A stretch of DNA of 64,000 nt from an uncultured Lachnospiraceae bacterium (GCA_910578645.1 CAJTQI010000004.1:186001-250000); one strand, 5' to 3'; positions 44,429-53,878 are shown, counted from the stretch's first letter. Program-made: numbers and translations. Notes: generated from the letters alone by a model not told the origin.

Positions 44429-45073
44429 CTATTTTTCAAACACAATATAGGACAACGTGCTCTCGTCCATGCCCCCTTCTTCCGCCATAGGATGGGAAAT
44501 GTATGCTCCTGTCTTGCCGGAAAAAGAAATGTCCAGGTTACTTGTCGCGCTCTGGTTAATATAGAGCACTTTCCCGTAAGTATTGACAAGCAGGTCTTCC
44601 CCCGATTTGGTCTCGACCACCACAATCTGCTTACCGTCCCATTCTTCCACATCGCCAATCTCCGTCGGCTTGCCATCCGCAGAAATAAATGCAACACTGT
44701 CCAGATAATATCCCTGGGCATCTGCCTCCTCAAGAGAACCTATATAAAATTCCCTGTTATTGAACTGACTATAATCCTGGGCTGCCGCATAATTGAACAG
44801 TATCATGACCTTACCGTCCTCTTCCTCCACGGACCCCAACGTAACACTGTCCGAACCATTATCCGTACAATATTCCGCCACCCTGTCCACCGCAAGCGTC
44901 TCCAAGCTCTCCAATTGATAGTTGTTCTGCTCAAAGCTGCCCACAATCTGATGGGTAATGCCTCCTTCTTTACCGATTGAAACGGAACTCACTTCCGGTG
45001 TTTTGTTCTGCCCACAGCCGACAAGCCCACAGGACATTGCCAAAAGCAGACAGGCTGCTTTCCATCTTCCCAT
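44429..45073 (-). CDS. Lipoprotein of unknown function
   Basis: The 214-residue protein has a lipoprotein signal with lipobox L-V-G-C20. The mature part has no domain that I recognise; it is mostly beta-type sequence ('SVTLGSVEEEDGKVMILFNY', 'DGKQIVVVETKSGEDLLVN'). It is probably anchored on the outer face of the membrane. It stands between recO and glyS on the same strand. Confidence 0.7.
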   Translation of the reverse strand: MGRWKAACLLLAMSCGLVGCGQNKTPEVSSVSIGKEGGITHQIVGSFEQNNYQLESLETLAVDRVAEYCTDNGSDSVTLGSVEEEDGKVMILFNYAAAQDYSQFNNREFYIGSLEEADAQGYYLDSVAFISADGKPTEIGDVEEWDGKQIVVVETKSGEDLLVNTYGKVLYINQSATSNLDISFSGKTGAYISHPMAEEGGMDESTLSYIVFEK

Positions 45074-45141
45074 ACATGTTCCTCTCCGTTTATCCCTGAC
45101 TAAACATCCAAGCCATTATATTTTGATGCCACTACATTATA

Positions 45142-45789
45142 TTAAAGATTATCCACAATTTCAAGACTTTTAAACGTTCTGTCCAGATATCGCCTGCGGT
45201 AGTCATCCGCAATCTCCTTAAGCTCTCCAAGCACCTCCGGCGCCACCGTAAAAGTATATAATTTCTCAATACTGGAATTGATAATGTAGGAAACGGCGTA
45301 TCCGGTTGAGTCGTCCCACTCCCCTTTCGCCGGCATCCCCGGAAAATCTCCGTTTAACACCATCGCTTTCATCTCAAATATGTATCTTACTAATTGGTTA
45401 GGCAGCCCTTTATGCATCAGGGCGCGCAAAGACTGATAGACGAGTTTTAACATCTCCTTCTCGTCACTGTTCTCCCTCGTATAATAATCCATCAGCTCCA
45501 GGAAATACATCCCGTAGTAGGCCCCCTCGAAATCTTCCCGCAGCCCTTCAAAATAATTGCTGATAGAAGCCTCCATAATGCTGTAGGAATTTCTCCCGGC
45601 ATATATCTTAAATTCTCCGAAAGAGAAGGGAGACGTCGCCGCAAGCAGCCTGCTTCCCTGCTTGCGCGCACCTCTTGCAAAAGCGGATATTTTCCCTTTT
45701 TCTTTTGTCAGAATCACTACTCTTTTGTCGTACTCGCCCATTGGCTCAACCTTTAGCACCATCCCCGTAATCTCTGTATAGTCCTGCAT
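45142..45789 (-). CDS. recO: DNA repair protein RecO
   Basis: RecO helps load RecA at SSB-coated gaps. The 215-residue product starts 'MQDYTEITGMVLKVEPMGEYDKRVVILTKEKGKISAFARGARK', the OB-fold of RecO, and has the helical C-terminal part ('YYGMYFLELMDYYTRE'). The ATG at 45789 fits the family start; the longer frame is inside the overlapping yqzL gene. I see no zinc-finger cysteines in the C-terminal part, unlike many RecO proteins. It belongs to the era-yqzL-recO unit. Confidence 0.93.
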   Translation of the reverse strand: MQDYTEITGMVLKVEPMGEYDKRVVILTKEKGKISAFARGARKQGSRLLAATSPFSFGEFKIYAGRNSYSIMEASISNYFEGLREDFEGAYYGMYFLELMDYYTRENSDEKEMLKLVYQSLRALMHKGLPNQLVRYIFEMKAMVLNGDFPGMPAKGEWDDSTGYAVSYIINSSIEKLYTFTVAPEVLGELKEIADDYRRRYLDRTFKSLEIVDNL

Positions 45790-45922
45790 GAGAATGCTCT
45801 CCCAAACCTTCCATCTCCCTGCGGGCCATGGCCCGTGTGTCTTCTGCCGCATTTCTATATGCCAGGAAATCATCGATTTTCCCGGTCTCCATAAACTTTT
45901 CCCAGTAATTTATCTCATTCAT
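45746..45922 (-). CDS. YqzL-like small protein
   Basis: A 58-codon frame starting at the ATG at 45922 (AGGGG upstream) encodes 'NEINYWEKFMETGKIDDFLAYRN' at its N-terminus, which matches the short YqzL family known from Bacillus between era and recO. Here too it sits between these genes, and its last 44 nt overlap the start of recO in another frame. The family's role is unknown. The C-terminal 30 residues are likely unconserved. Confidence 0.75.
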   Translation of the reverse strand: MNEINYWEKFMETGKIDDFLAYRNAAEDTRAMARREMEGLGEHSHAGLYRDYGDGAKG

Positions 45923-46039
45923 CTTACGCCCCTAATCCTCTCTCGTCAGCGCGGCACAGCCTAATGCTTTGCCGCCCGGCCGATGCATCGCGGTGCATGA
46001 GCCACCCACTACTGATAGGGTTCGCAGATTTATCTTTTT

Positions 46040-46990
46040 CTATTCTGTTTCCTTCGGATTATAGCCGAAATTTTTCAGCAGATAGTCACTGTCACGCCAG
46101 TCTTTTTTGACCTTAACCCAGAGCTTTAAATTAACCTGGCGCTCCACCAAATCTTCTATATCAGGTCTTGCCATGGAACCGATTCTCTTAAGCATACTGC
46201 CTTGTTTCCCGATAATAATACCTTTGTGGCTGTCCCGTTCACATACGATGGTGGCCTCGATATCCACGATATGTTTCTTAAATTTCATCATCTCGATGGA
46301 AACGGCAATCCCATGGGGGATTTCTTCCTCCAGACATCTTAGCGCCTTCTCCCGAATCAGTTCCGCCACAATCTGGCGCATGGGCTGGTCCGTCACCGTA
46401 TCTTCATCATAAAACGGCTCACCGTAAGGCAGGTATTTCATAATGCACGAGACAAGCACGTCAAGTCCGTCCTTTTTAAGCGCCGACACCGGAACAATCT
46501 CCGCAAAATCCAGTTCCTTCCTGTAGGCATCAATAAAGGTCAGAATCAGCTCTTTTTTGACGGTGTCAATCTTATTAATAACTAAGATAACCGGGGTCTT
46601 CGTCTTTTGAAGCTGTTCTATGATATGCTTCTCCCCTGCACCGATATAGTCCGTGGGCTCCACAAGCCATAAAATCACATCCACCTCGGACATGGTGCGC
46701 TCCGCAACACCCACCATGTAATTCCCCAGCTTGTTCTTCGCCTTATGGATTCCCGGCGTATCTAAGAACACAATCTGTCCTTCACCGGAAGTATACACAG
46801 TCTGTATACGGTTTCTGGTCGTCTGCGGACGATTGGATGTAATCGCAATTTTCTGACCGATTAGCGCATTCATTAGCGTGGACTTGCCCACATTGGGCCT
46901 TCCAATCAGTGTGGCAAACCCGGATTTGAACTTTGCATCCTGTCCTGTGCCGTTTCCTAAAGCTCCTTCATTGTTTTTCGTATTTCCCAT
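46040..46990 (-). CDS. era: GTPase Era
   Basis: Era is an essential GTPase in 16S rRNA maturation and 30S assembly. The 316-residue protein has G1 'GRPNVGKSTLMNALIG', the switch region 'RPQTTRNRIQTVYT', G3 'FLDTPGIHKAK', G4 'VINKIDTVKK' and the C-terminal KH domain ('RDSHKGIIIGKQGSMLKRIGSMARPDIE'). It follows the DUF4349 lipoprotein gene by 6 nt. Confidence 0.97.
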   Translation of the reverse strand: MGNTKNNEGALGNGTGQDAKFKSGFATLIGRPNVGKSTLMNALIGQKIAITSNRPQTTRNRIQTVYTSGEGQIVFLDTPGIHKAKNKLGNYMVGVAERTMSEVDVILWLVEPTDYIGAGEKHIIEQLQKTKTPVILVINKIDTVKKELILTFIDAYRKELDFAEIVPVSALKKDGLDVLVSCIMKYLPYGEPFYDEDTVTDQPMRQIVAELIREKALRCLEEEIPHGIAVSIEMMKFKKHIVDIEATIVCERDSHKGIIIGKQGSMLKRIGSMARPDIEDLVERQVNLKLWVKVKKDWRDSDYLLKNFGYNPKETE

Positions 46991-46996
46991 GGTTTC

Positions 46997-48166
46997 TTAT
47001 TCGCTTTCTTTCTCTGTTTTTTCCTGGCAGGACGTACCCTCATCTGCCCCTTGCCCCTCCGGCATGGAACCATTCCCTGCATCCTGTCCCGGCATTTCCC
47101 CAACCTCCTGCGGCCTGGCGCTGCCCCGGGCTCTTTTTATATTATTCCATCTCGAATTTCCACCCGGATATGGGTTCCTGACGCCTCCGGAAAGGGCCTT
47201 TTTATTCTTAATTCTTTTTATCAATTTGCGTATGCCAAGCGCCGCTACGATGATAATAACTGCCCACACGATGATATACGGAAGATTAATAACAAACCAT
47301 ACGGCGCAGTCTTGTGCGTCACGTCCCACGCCCCACAGACTATCCACGAATCCTCTCCGGATACGCTCAAAAACCGTGGCCTCCGCAGGCGGTGAATACC
47401 GCTCCACTTCATCAATATACAAATATACCGTACTGTAATCAATCTGGTTATCAAATGTACGAAGCTGTGACTCCATGCTCTCAATCTGATAGCGGACTTC
47501 CGACAGACGCCCCTCTATGGCGATGATATCCTCCACATTCTCCGCCTGCCCCAACAGTTCAAGCAACCTGTCCTGCTCCGTAGAAAGGGCTTTCTTATGG
47601 CTCTCCAAATCTACATACTGCAAGGTCACGTCCGTCACGCTCTCCGAACGGCTTACCACGTTGGACTTTTCCCCCACTTCCTCAAGGAATGCGTCCAGGC
47701 TGTCCTTGGGGATGCGTATCGTCAGATTCGCATAACGCAAGTATTTGGTTCCCCGGTAATCCGAGGAATATGTCTCGTTCCTACTGTAACTGGACATTTC
47801 TTCTATGTAGCCGCTAAGGGCATTCACCCTTTGCATAATGTGGGGGAGAAGCGTATCAAACTCCTCCGTCTCCACATTCAGGTTCACATTCTTTATCAGT
47901 TTCCGGCCTGCCAAGGCGTCCTCCGGAACATCCATACCGCCCTCTTCACTTGCTGCCGCTTCATCGTACTCGGCTGTCTCCGCCATCTCCTCAGCCGGCG
48001 CTGCCTCATAGAAGCCTTTCTCAGAAGCCGCCATATCATTGGCAGATTCATAGGTTACAGCCTGTGCACCGCCAGCGCTGTACTTGGCGCTGCTGCCACA
48101 GGCATTTAACGACGCTGCCGCCATAACAGCCAACAAAATTATCTTGCTTACTCTGTTTATTCTCAC
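46997..48166 (-). CDS. DUF4349 lipoprotein
   Basis: The 389-residue protein has a lipobox L-N-A-C23, an acidic Ala/Glu-rich stretch (about 30-85), and a DUF4349 domain at about 86-300. The signs are 'RKLIKNVNLNVETEEFDTLLPHI', 'YLRYANLTIRIPKDSLDAFLEEV', a coiled coil ('SHKKALSTEQDRLLELLGQAENVEDIIAIEGRLSEVRYQIE') and 'IDYSTVYLYIDEV'. A transmembrane helix at about 292-315 and a basic tail follow. The family is widespread and of unknown function. It is directly upstream of era. Confidence 0.88.
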   Translation of the reverse strand: MRINRVSKIILLAVMAAASLNACGSSAKYSAGGAQAVTYESANDMAASEKGFYEAAPAEEMAETAEYDEAAASEEGGMDVPEDALAGRKLIKNVNLNVETEEFDTLLPHIMQRVNALSGYIEEMSSYSRNETYSSDYRGTKYLRYANLTIRIPKDSLDAFLEEVGEKSNVVSRSESVTDVTLQYVDLESHKKALSTEQDRLLELLGQAENVEDIIAIEGRLSEVRYQIESMESQLRTFDNQIDYSTVYLYIDEVERYSPPAEATVFERIRRGFVDSLWGVGRDAQDCAVWFVINLPYIIVWAVIIIVAALGIRKLIKRIKNKKALSGGVRNPYPGGNSRWNNIKRARGSARPQEVGEMPGQDAGNGSMPEGQGADEGTSCQEKTEKESE

Positions 48167-48200
48167 GCTAATCCTCCATGTCAGAACCTCAAATTGCCCA

Positions 48201-48233
48201 TTGAAAAATCAGTGCATCGGCATGATTTTTCAA
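48201..48233. terminator. Terminator-like hairpin after the M16C protease gene
   Basis: TTGAAAAATCA (48201-48211) and TGATTTTTCAA (48223-48233) form a perfect 11-bp stem with an 11-nt loop between the protease stop (48290) and the DUF4349 gene. Confidence 0.65.
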
Positions 48234-48289
48234 TCTATAACCATGTATATTCTGATTCTTCAATCTAATCTCATTCTTGTCTCACAGTA

Positions 48290-51217
48290 TTAATGGAACA
48301 GATAATCCGTAGCCCCAAACAATTCCCCATTTTCTTTAATTTTCTCTTCATTGCCTACCACGCACAGACAATCCTCGTCCATGAAAGCACGTATATATTC
48401 CGCAAGCCCCCGGATGGTATCTGCGTCTGCCGCAAGCAGCTCGTCTCTGTTCTTCTGTACCTGCTCAAAAGGATAATGGGTCATATATCCGGTGAGCGAA
48501 TAAGCTCCCTTCATGGCGGGCGTCATAGGTATATCCATCTCACTGACCGCCCCGATAATATACTGGGTCATAGTTCTCTCATCAGCCTCAAAACCTGCGA
48601 TGTAATCCGCCGCTTTCTCATATACATCCACCGTATTTTTAAGGTTCGGGTCCCTGTAGGACACAAAATAGCTGTCACCCGACCTGCCGAAGCTGCACAT
48701 GCAGCCGTAAGCGCCACCTTTCACACGAACCTGTGTCCAGAGATAATCATACCCAAGCAGCACCCGCAATACCTTTAACGCACCATTATAATGCAGCCCC
48801 TTCTTCTCATAATTGCCTGCCCGGCACACATACTGAATCTGGGCCGAGGTCATGAAACCTTCATTCTTCTTAACCGGTACAGGATTGTATCCTGTCGTCT
48901 CCAAAGCCTGTGTATAAAGGCTTTTCTTAAAATCTTTGATAAGGGGTTCGATTCCTTTAAGCCCCTCTTTCTGCGCCGTATAATCCACCATCAGATTTTC
49001 CGGTCTGAAAATGTATTGTACCGTCCGCTGAAGATTCCGGGACAATTCCTCCTTCCTTTCCTCAAAGCCTTTCTCCAATCCTTCCAGGAACCGATAGAAA
49101 GGAATGCCATTAATATGCTCCAGTAACATGGCCTGCCTGGACAGATAAGACAAAGCCCTGCCCGCCGCCAGGGTATGCCCCGCCGACATCATATCCGCCT
49201 GTTTGCAGGAGCGCGCCTCCGCCACCAGTTCATAGAGCCGCTTCGTATCTTTGTAATCCGCACGGGTCAATATCTCTTTCGCCAGTTCGAAAGCCTGCGG
49301 GAGATTCTCGTACAGCACCTTGATTTTCAGGTCAAGGGTTGCGGTATATTTCGACAAATCCCTGGCATCCGAATAGGTATTCACCACCGGTATAATACCG
49401 CCAGTCTGCAGGTTAATCTCGCTGTACAGTTCGCTATAACTGTATCTTTCCGTACTCACCAGAGCCAAGACCGTTTTCAGGATACCTACATAGGGGAACA
49501 GTTCTTCCGGCACCTGCCGCAAATCAAACATAAACCGCAGATAACCTATCCCGTTGGTAAAGATATCGTGATACAAAAGAACTGTATCGTCCACCTTCTT
49601 TTCTTCGTTGCTGTAAGGTATGGCCTCTTTCCTCATATCCGCCCTGGATAAAAGCGGAATCTTCTCCAAATCTTCTTTTGCGCTAGGTTCCTCCTGGTAC
49701 TGTTTCAGTTCTTGCGTCTCCCGGACAATCCGCGCAATCTCCTCCGCCCCCATGCTCTCTTTGCGCTTAGCCAATTCCTCGGCTAACTTCTTTTCCTTTT
49801 TCCCGGTCAGTCCCTTTACCGGTTTTACCGTCACCACGCTCTTGTGTGGATTATGCACCAGATAATCGCGGATTAAATCTTCAAAATAGGAAGTATCTGC
49901 CGCTTCTTTTAGTTCCTCATATGTGTCCAGAAGCTCCACATTCACAAAAGCCGCCTCATCGTCATACAGCCATGTATCCAACATTTGCAGCCCATACATA
50001 AGCCCCTTCGGATAAGAACCAAAATCCGCCTCCCTGTACTTGAACTCGCTGCTGTTTAAATTCGCCCGAATAGCTTTCTTGTCAAGTCCTTCCCTGCTAA
50101 GCCGCTCTAATGTATCATCCACCACGCGGATAAACGCATCCCTCTGTTCCGCATTCGCATTCTTGGCAATCATCGAGAAATAGGGCTGTTTTACGCTTGT
50201 GTCATAGGCACAATTTAAGTCCGTACCAATTCCTGCATCAAGAAGAGCCTCCTTAACAGGCGCCCCCGGCATCATGCACAATACATCCGCAAGCGTCGAA
50301 AACCCATAACAGAATTTCCTGTCCGGCTGTTCCCCGAGAGATATATTATAAGCCAGATAAGTATTGTCACGCTCCGACTCGCTTTCCATTATCGGATACT
50401 CTTTCTCCACAACCCGCATTTCCTGGAAGGGCTGTTCCGTGGCGAGTGCAGAGTCCACTGCAAGCGTCTCATATTTGGAGAGATATTCTTCGTCAATATA
50501 CCGTAATTTCTCCGCCATATCCATATCACCGTAAAGATAAATATAACTGTTGGACGGATGGTAATATTTCTTGTGGAATCCGAGAAAATCCTCATAGGTA
50601 AGTTCCGGAATCACATCCGGGTCCCCGCCTGACTCCACAGAGTAAGCGGTATGAGGATAAAGAGAATTCATAACCTCCCTCCAAAGCACATCGTCCGGAG
50701 AAGAATAGGCCCCCTTCATCTCGCTGTAAACGACCCCGTTGATGGTCAGCTCGTCCTGCGCGCTCTCCATCTCATAATGCCAGGCTTCTTGCTTAAAGAT
50801 TTTCTCCTCATGATAAATATTCGGATGGAGCACTGCGTCCAGATAGACATCCATCAGGTTCTGGAAATCCTTCTCATTGCAGCTCGCCACAGGATATACC
50901 GTCTTATCGGGATAAGTCATGGCATTTAAGAAAGTATTCAACGAGCCTTTCGCCAGTTCGATAAAAGGGTCTTTCACCGGAAACTTATCGGAACCGCAAA
51001 GCACCGTATGCTCCACGATATGGGCCACGCCGGTGCTGTCCTTGGGCGGTGTGCGGAAACCGATATAAAACACCTTGTTGTCATCATCGTTGGACAAAAG
51101 TGCCACCCGCGCCCCTGTCTTCTTGTGGCGCAGTAAATAACTGACCGAATTTAACTCCTTAATCTCCTTCTTCTCCAGTAATGTATACGCCTGCAATTGT
51201 TCTATCTCCATTTGCAT
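48290..51217 (-). CDS. M16C metalloprotease (PreP-like insulinase family)
   Basis: The 975-residue protein is a full-length M16C peptidase. The inverted zinc motif is H66-I-V-E69-H70 in 'VAHIVEHTVLCGS', followed by 'NAMTYPDKTVYPVAS'. The 'YHPSNSYIYLYGDMD' segment, the M16C-associated linker (about 450-700) and the C-terminal half, with 'VKGGAYGCMCSFGRSGDSYFVSYRDPNL', are all present. Relatives degrade small peptides inside a closed chamber. No signal peptide is visible, so it acts in the cytoplasm. GGAG precedes the ATG. Transcribed alone. Confidence 0.94.
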   Translation of the reverse strand: MQMEIEQLQAYTLLEKKEIKELNSVSYLLRHKKTGARVALLSNDDDNKVFYIGFRTPPKDSTGVAHIVEHTVLCGSDKFPVKDPFIELAKGSLNTFLNAMTYPDKTVYPVASCNEKDFQNLMDVYLDAVLHPNIYHEEKIFKQEAWHYEMESAQDELTINGVVYSEMKGAYSSPDDVLWREVMNSLYPHTAYSVESGGDPDVIPELTYEDFLGFHKKYYHPSNSYIYLYGDMDMAEKLRYIDEEYLSKYETLAVDSALATEQPFQEMRVVEKEYPIMESESERDNTYLAYNISLGEQPDRKFCYGFSTLADVLCMMPGAPVKEALLDAGIGTDLNCAYDTSVKQPYFSMIAKNANAEQRDAFIRVVDDTLERLSREGLDKKAIRANLNSSEFKYREADFGSYPKGLMYGLQMLDTWLYDDEAAFVNVELLDTYEELKEAADTSYFEDLIRDYLVHNPHKSVVTVKPVKGLTGKKEKKLAEELAKRKESMGAEEIARIVRETQELKQYQEEPSAKEDLEKIPLLSRADMRKEAIPYSNEEKKVDDTVLLYHDIFTNGIGYLRFMFDLRQVPEELFPYVGILKTVLALVSTERYSYSELYSEINLQTGGIIPVVNTYSDARDLSKYTATLDLKIKVLYENLPQAFELAKEILTRADYKDTKRLYELVAEARSCKQADMMSAGHTLAAGRALSYLSRQAMLLEHINGIPFYRFLEGLEKGFEERKEELSRNLQRTVQYIFRPENLMVDYTAQKEGLKGIEPLIKDFKKSLYTQALETTGYNPVPVKKNEGFMTSAQIQYVCRAGNYEKKGLHYNGALKVLRVLLGYDYLWTQVRVKGGAYGCMCSFGRSGDSYFVSYRDPNLKNTVDVYEKAADYIAGFEADERTMTQYIIGAVSEMDIPMTPAMKGAYSLTGYMTHYPFEQVQKNRDELLAADADTIRGLAEYIRAFMDEDCLCVVGNEEKIKENGELFGATDYLFH

Positions 51218-51344
51218 GAGCTCCTTTCCATTTCATCTGATATATAATCCCACACAATCATTTGGCATATAGTATACCACGCTTACGGAAACTTAGCAAA
51301 ATAAATCGAGTAGGGAAACTTCCACATGAGAATCTATACATGCA

Positions 51345-51383
51345 GAACAGGCAGAGGATGGTTGGAGCATCTTCTGCCTGTTC
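51345..51383. terminator. Long imperfect hairpin
   Basis: GAACAGGCAGAGGATG (51345-51360) pairs with CATCTTCTGCCTGTTC (51368-51383) with one G-T pair. It may end transcription from the unit that stops at 51568 on the minus strand, although the distance is long. Confidence 0.5.
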
Positions 51384-51567
51384 ATTGCAAAAAGGGAATT
51401 TTACCGCATTTTTCATGCGAATATGACAGGGCTTCTGCCATATTTGTGTCATTTAGACTCGTATCATGTCTGACAATGTCAGTCTAGCAAATAATTGTGC
51501 GATGCACAAGCCCCTTCTTTCATTTCCTTCTGTCATTTATCGCGTTATTCTACAAAAAAAAATTTCT

Positions 51568-51990
51568 TCAAACATTAAATGCCATAATTGCCAGTTTCGA
51601 TAATATCAGTTCCTGCACAATCATGCCGCATTGCTTCTTCTTCGCCAGGTTCATTCCCACAAGTTCATCCAGTTTAACCACCTTATTTTCATATACGACT
51701 TTTTCTTCCCCAAACAGAGTCTTCTTCTTTGCAAGCATACTGACTTTCACTTTTGCCTTAAGCTGTTTGTATGTCTTGTAAGAAAACTGCTCCGGCGTCA
51801 TATAATACAACTGGCTCTCCAGTGTCGTCTCCGGCGCCGTGTCTTTATAGATATAGTGTTCTATGATACTTTTATATTTGAATGAAACCATCTCCTGTTC
51901 CATAATCTCCGCATAGCTGAATTTTGCTCCCAGATAAACCGAACCTGTATCTTGCATAAAATATTTGAAATCATTATTTTGATAGTCCAT
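51568..51990 (-). CDS. Conserved-looking protein of unknown function
   Basis: A 140-residue soluble protein with an excellent GGAGGA site. It shows no signal peptide or known motif; it is rich in Lys, Tyr and Glu and has the pattern 'DGQ'-free 'FGEEKVVYENKVVKLDELVGM' near the C-terminus. It starts 14 nt after the sigma-like gene, so the two are very likely translated from one message and may work together. Confidence 0.65.
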   Translation of the reverse strand: MDYQNNDFKYFMQDTGSVYLGAKFSYAEIMEQEMVSFKYKSIIEHYIYKDTAPETTLESQLYYMTPEQFSYKTYKQLKAKVKVSMLAKKKTLFGEEKVVYENKVVKLDELVGMNLAKKKQCGMIVQELILSKLAIMAFNV

Positions 51991-52004
51991 AGGGTTCCTC
52001 CATG

Positions 52005-52748
52005 CTACGCCAAGTCCTCAATCTTATCCCCACTCATGCGGATGGCGTCTTCAATCGCCTTCCTGCTTAAGCCCGATTCCTCCATAACTTCTTCCACCGT
52101 CACCTTCCTGCGCAGTTCTTTTGAAAGTCCATGGGCTATATCCGCCACTTTGTTAACTTTATCGACAATTTTCTTATCTTTCTTTTCTTCCTCGGCATTT
52201 TGCGCAATATACTCTTCCATCGCGTCCATAATCAACCTGGCAAGCATCCCCTGGGCCTCAAAAGCATGTTCCAATGCCCCAAGCATGGTAACCCCCGCCG
52301 AAAGCGCCACATTGCCTTCTCCGATTAAGTCTTCCAGATAAACGCCCTGTCCCGCATAGAGCTTGGCAATCTCCACAACCTCCGGCAGATACGCCTCCGT
52401 CAGCCTGCCTCTTGCATCCCCGTCACCTGCCATGGCGGACAGCGTCACCGCTTCCTTCTCACCTGCCGACAGGCGGGGCAACGCTGAAAGCGCTTCCAGA
52501 TAAGCAGCCAGATAATCTTTCTCTTCCTCTGCCAGATATTCGTCCAAATCCACGGGCTCTCCAACGCCAATTTTATGCTGACGCAGATAGCCATACACCA
52601 TCTCCATCTGTTCTTCACTAAGCCCAAGGGAGGCGAAAGCTTCCTGCACCTGTTCCTTGGAGATACAGTTATTTTGATTTTTTGCAGTCTTTTTGACTTG
52701 CTCAAGCGTCTTTGCAAACTTGATTTCCCGCTCTCTGCCTGTGTCCAT
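52005..52748 (-). CDS. Sigma-70-like protein lacking region 4
   Basis: The 247-residue protein aligns by eye with primary sigma factors. A region 1.1-like part is at about 27-60 ('ISKEQVQEAFASLGLSEEQMEMVYGYLRQHKIGV'), region 1.2 at about 65-100 ('VDLDEYLAEEEKDYLAAYLEAL'), and region 2.1-2.2-like sequence at about 105-155 ('GDARGRLTEAYLPEVVEIAKLYAGQGVYLEDLIGEGNVALSAGV'). The stretch that should be regions 2.3-2.4 is strongly changed ('MLGALEHAFEAQGMLARLIMDAMEEYIAQ'). A region 3-like helix follows ('KVNKVADIAHGLSKELRRKVTVEEVMEESGLSRKAIEDAIRMS'). There is no region 4. It may bind RNA polymerase without normal promoter recognition. The ATG at 52748 follows AAGGAG. Confidence 0.7.
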   Translation of the reverse strand: MDTGREREIKFAKTLEQVKKTAKNQNNCISKEQVQEAFASLGLSEEQMEMVYGYLRQHKIGVGEPVDLDEYLAEEEKDYLAAYLEALSALPRLSAGEKEAVTLSAMAGDGDARGRLTEAYLPEVVEIAKLYAGQGVYLEDLIGEGNVALSAGVTMLGALEHAFEAQGMLARLIMDAMEEYIAQNAEEEKKDKKIVDKVNKVADIAHGLSKELRRKVTVEEVMEESGLSRKAIEDAIRMSGDKIEDLA

Positions 52749-52848
52749 TCTCCTGCTCCTTTTCCTACATTCCATTTCCTATCCCGGAGCGTTCATGCGA
52801 CGGGACACCACCTTACCTACAAAATTCCAAATCCCAACTATACGCCCG

Positions 52849-53703
52849 TCAGTTTCTCTTCACATGCGTATGTGTGTACAGATGTTCTTCACAGTATTCG
52901 TAATTACCGTCGCATTTTGAGCAGAACCTGAACTGCAAATCCGGACTGTCCACTTCCGTCCTGCCACAAATCGCGCATTTATGCTTGGTAACTCCGGTAT
53001 TGCGGCGCACATCCCGCTTAAATTCCTGCCGCCTGTGAATCTGCTTCGGATTCAAATGCATCATATTGCGGGAAGTAACAAAAAATACGATAAAATTAAG
53101 CAGAGATGCGGCGATGGCAAACTTCCGGTCCACACCCGACTGTAAAAATTCAAACAAAAGCATCACGCCGTAAATCACCCCAAGCCACTTGACCTTAATC
53201 GGAATGATAAACATTAACAGTACCTCCACATCCGGGAAGGTGGCGGCAAAAGCAAGGAAAATTGACATATTGATATAATATGTGCTAAAATACAACGAAC
53301 TGAACAAAAAATCGTATTCCGTCACATTGTTCCCATTAAAAACATACTGGAACGCCAGAAACAGGAAACTGCCGGCAATCGTAAATACCATACCCTGCAA
53401 CAGATACACATTGTAGCGGTATGTCCCCCATGTGCGCTCAAGCGTCGTACCGATGGAACAATAAAAATACAACATAATCAGTGTAAAGAAAATATTCCCG
53501 CTGGGCGGTGGAATCAGAATCCATGTGACTAGCCTCCACACCTGCCCGTGTAAAATTGCATAAGGGTCAAGGGACAGAAAGAAAATCAGCGTATCGCTCC
53601 TGTCCATTATCCTAAGCACATATCCCACAGCATAACACACGACCAGAACAAAAGACAGATTCTTAATCGCATACTTACCAAACTTCCGTTCAAAAGGGCT
53701 CAT
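52849..53703 (-). CDS. Rhomboid-like membrane protein with C-terminal zinc ribbon
   Basis: The 284-residue protein has about six membrane helices in a rhomboid-type layout ('HGQVWRLVTWILIPPPSGNIFFTLIMLYFYCSIGTTLERTWG' resembles the rhomboid L1 region). The catalytic G-x-S-G of helix 4 and the His of helix 6 are missing, so it is probably a non-proteolytic member. After the last helix a cytoplasmic tail has two C-x2-C pairs ('CAICGRT' and 'CSKCDGN') plus further Cys and His residues, making a likely zinc ribbon. AAGGAG precedes the ATG. It heads the group with the sigma-like gene. Confidence 0.7.
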   Translation of the reverse strand: MSPFERKFGKYAIKNLSFVLVVCYAVGYVLRIMDRSDTLIFFLSLDPYAILHGQVWRLVTWILIPPPSGNIFFTLIMLYFYCSIGTTLERTWGTYRYNVYLLQGMVFTIAGSFLFLAFQYVFNGNNVTEYDFLFSSLYFSTYYINMSIFLAFAATFPDVEVLLMFIIPIKVKWLGVIYGVMLLFEFLQSGVDRKFAIAASLLNFIVFFVTSRNMMHLNPKQIHRRQEFKRDVRRNTGVTKHKCAICGRTEVDSPDLQFRFCSKCDGNYEYCEEHLYTHTHVKRN

Positions 53704-53849
53704 CTTGCATTCTCCTTGCTATTACAATGTATTTTCGGCTATCAAACTGAATACATTTTAACATTCCTTGATTTAAAAGTAAACGGCGCCTATTTCAAAA
53801 ATACACAAGTCATAAAAATTTAATAAATAATTTTCCACTAATTCTCCGA

Positions 53850-53878
53850 TTGATTTTTGCAAAACCGTGTCGTATAAT
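53850..53878 (+). promoter_or_regulatory. Sigma-A promoter of the large activator-type gene
   Basis: TTGATT (53850-53855), a 17-nt spacer and a perfect TATAAT (53873-53878), about 90 nt before the start codon at 53968. Confidence 0.8.

Noticed and set aside
51258..51452. Minus-strand 64-codon frame
   Set aside because: It spans the long hairpin at 51345-51383 and has no ribosome site or domain.
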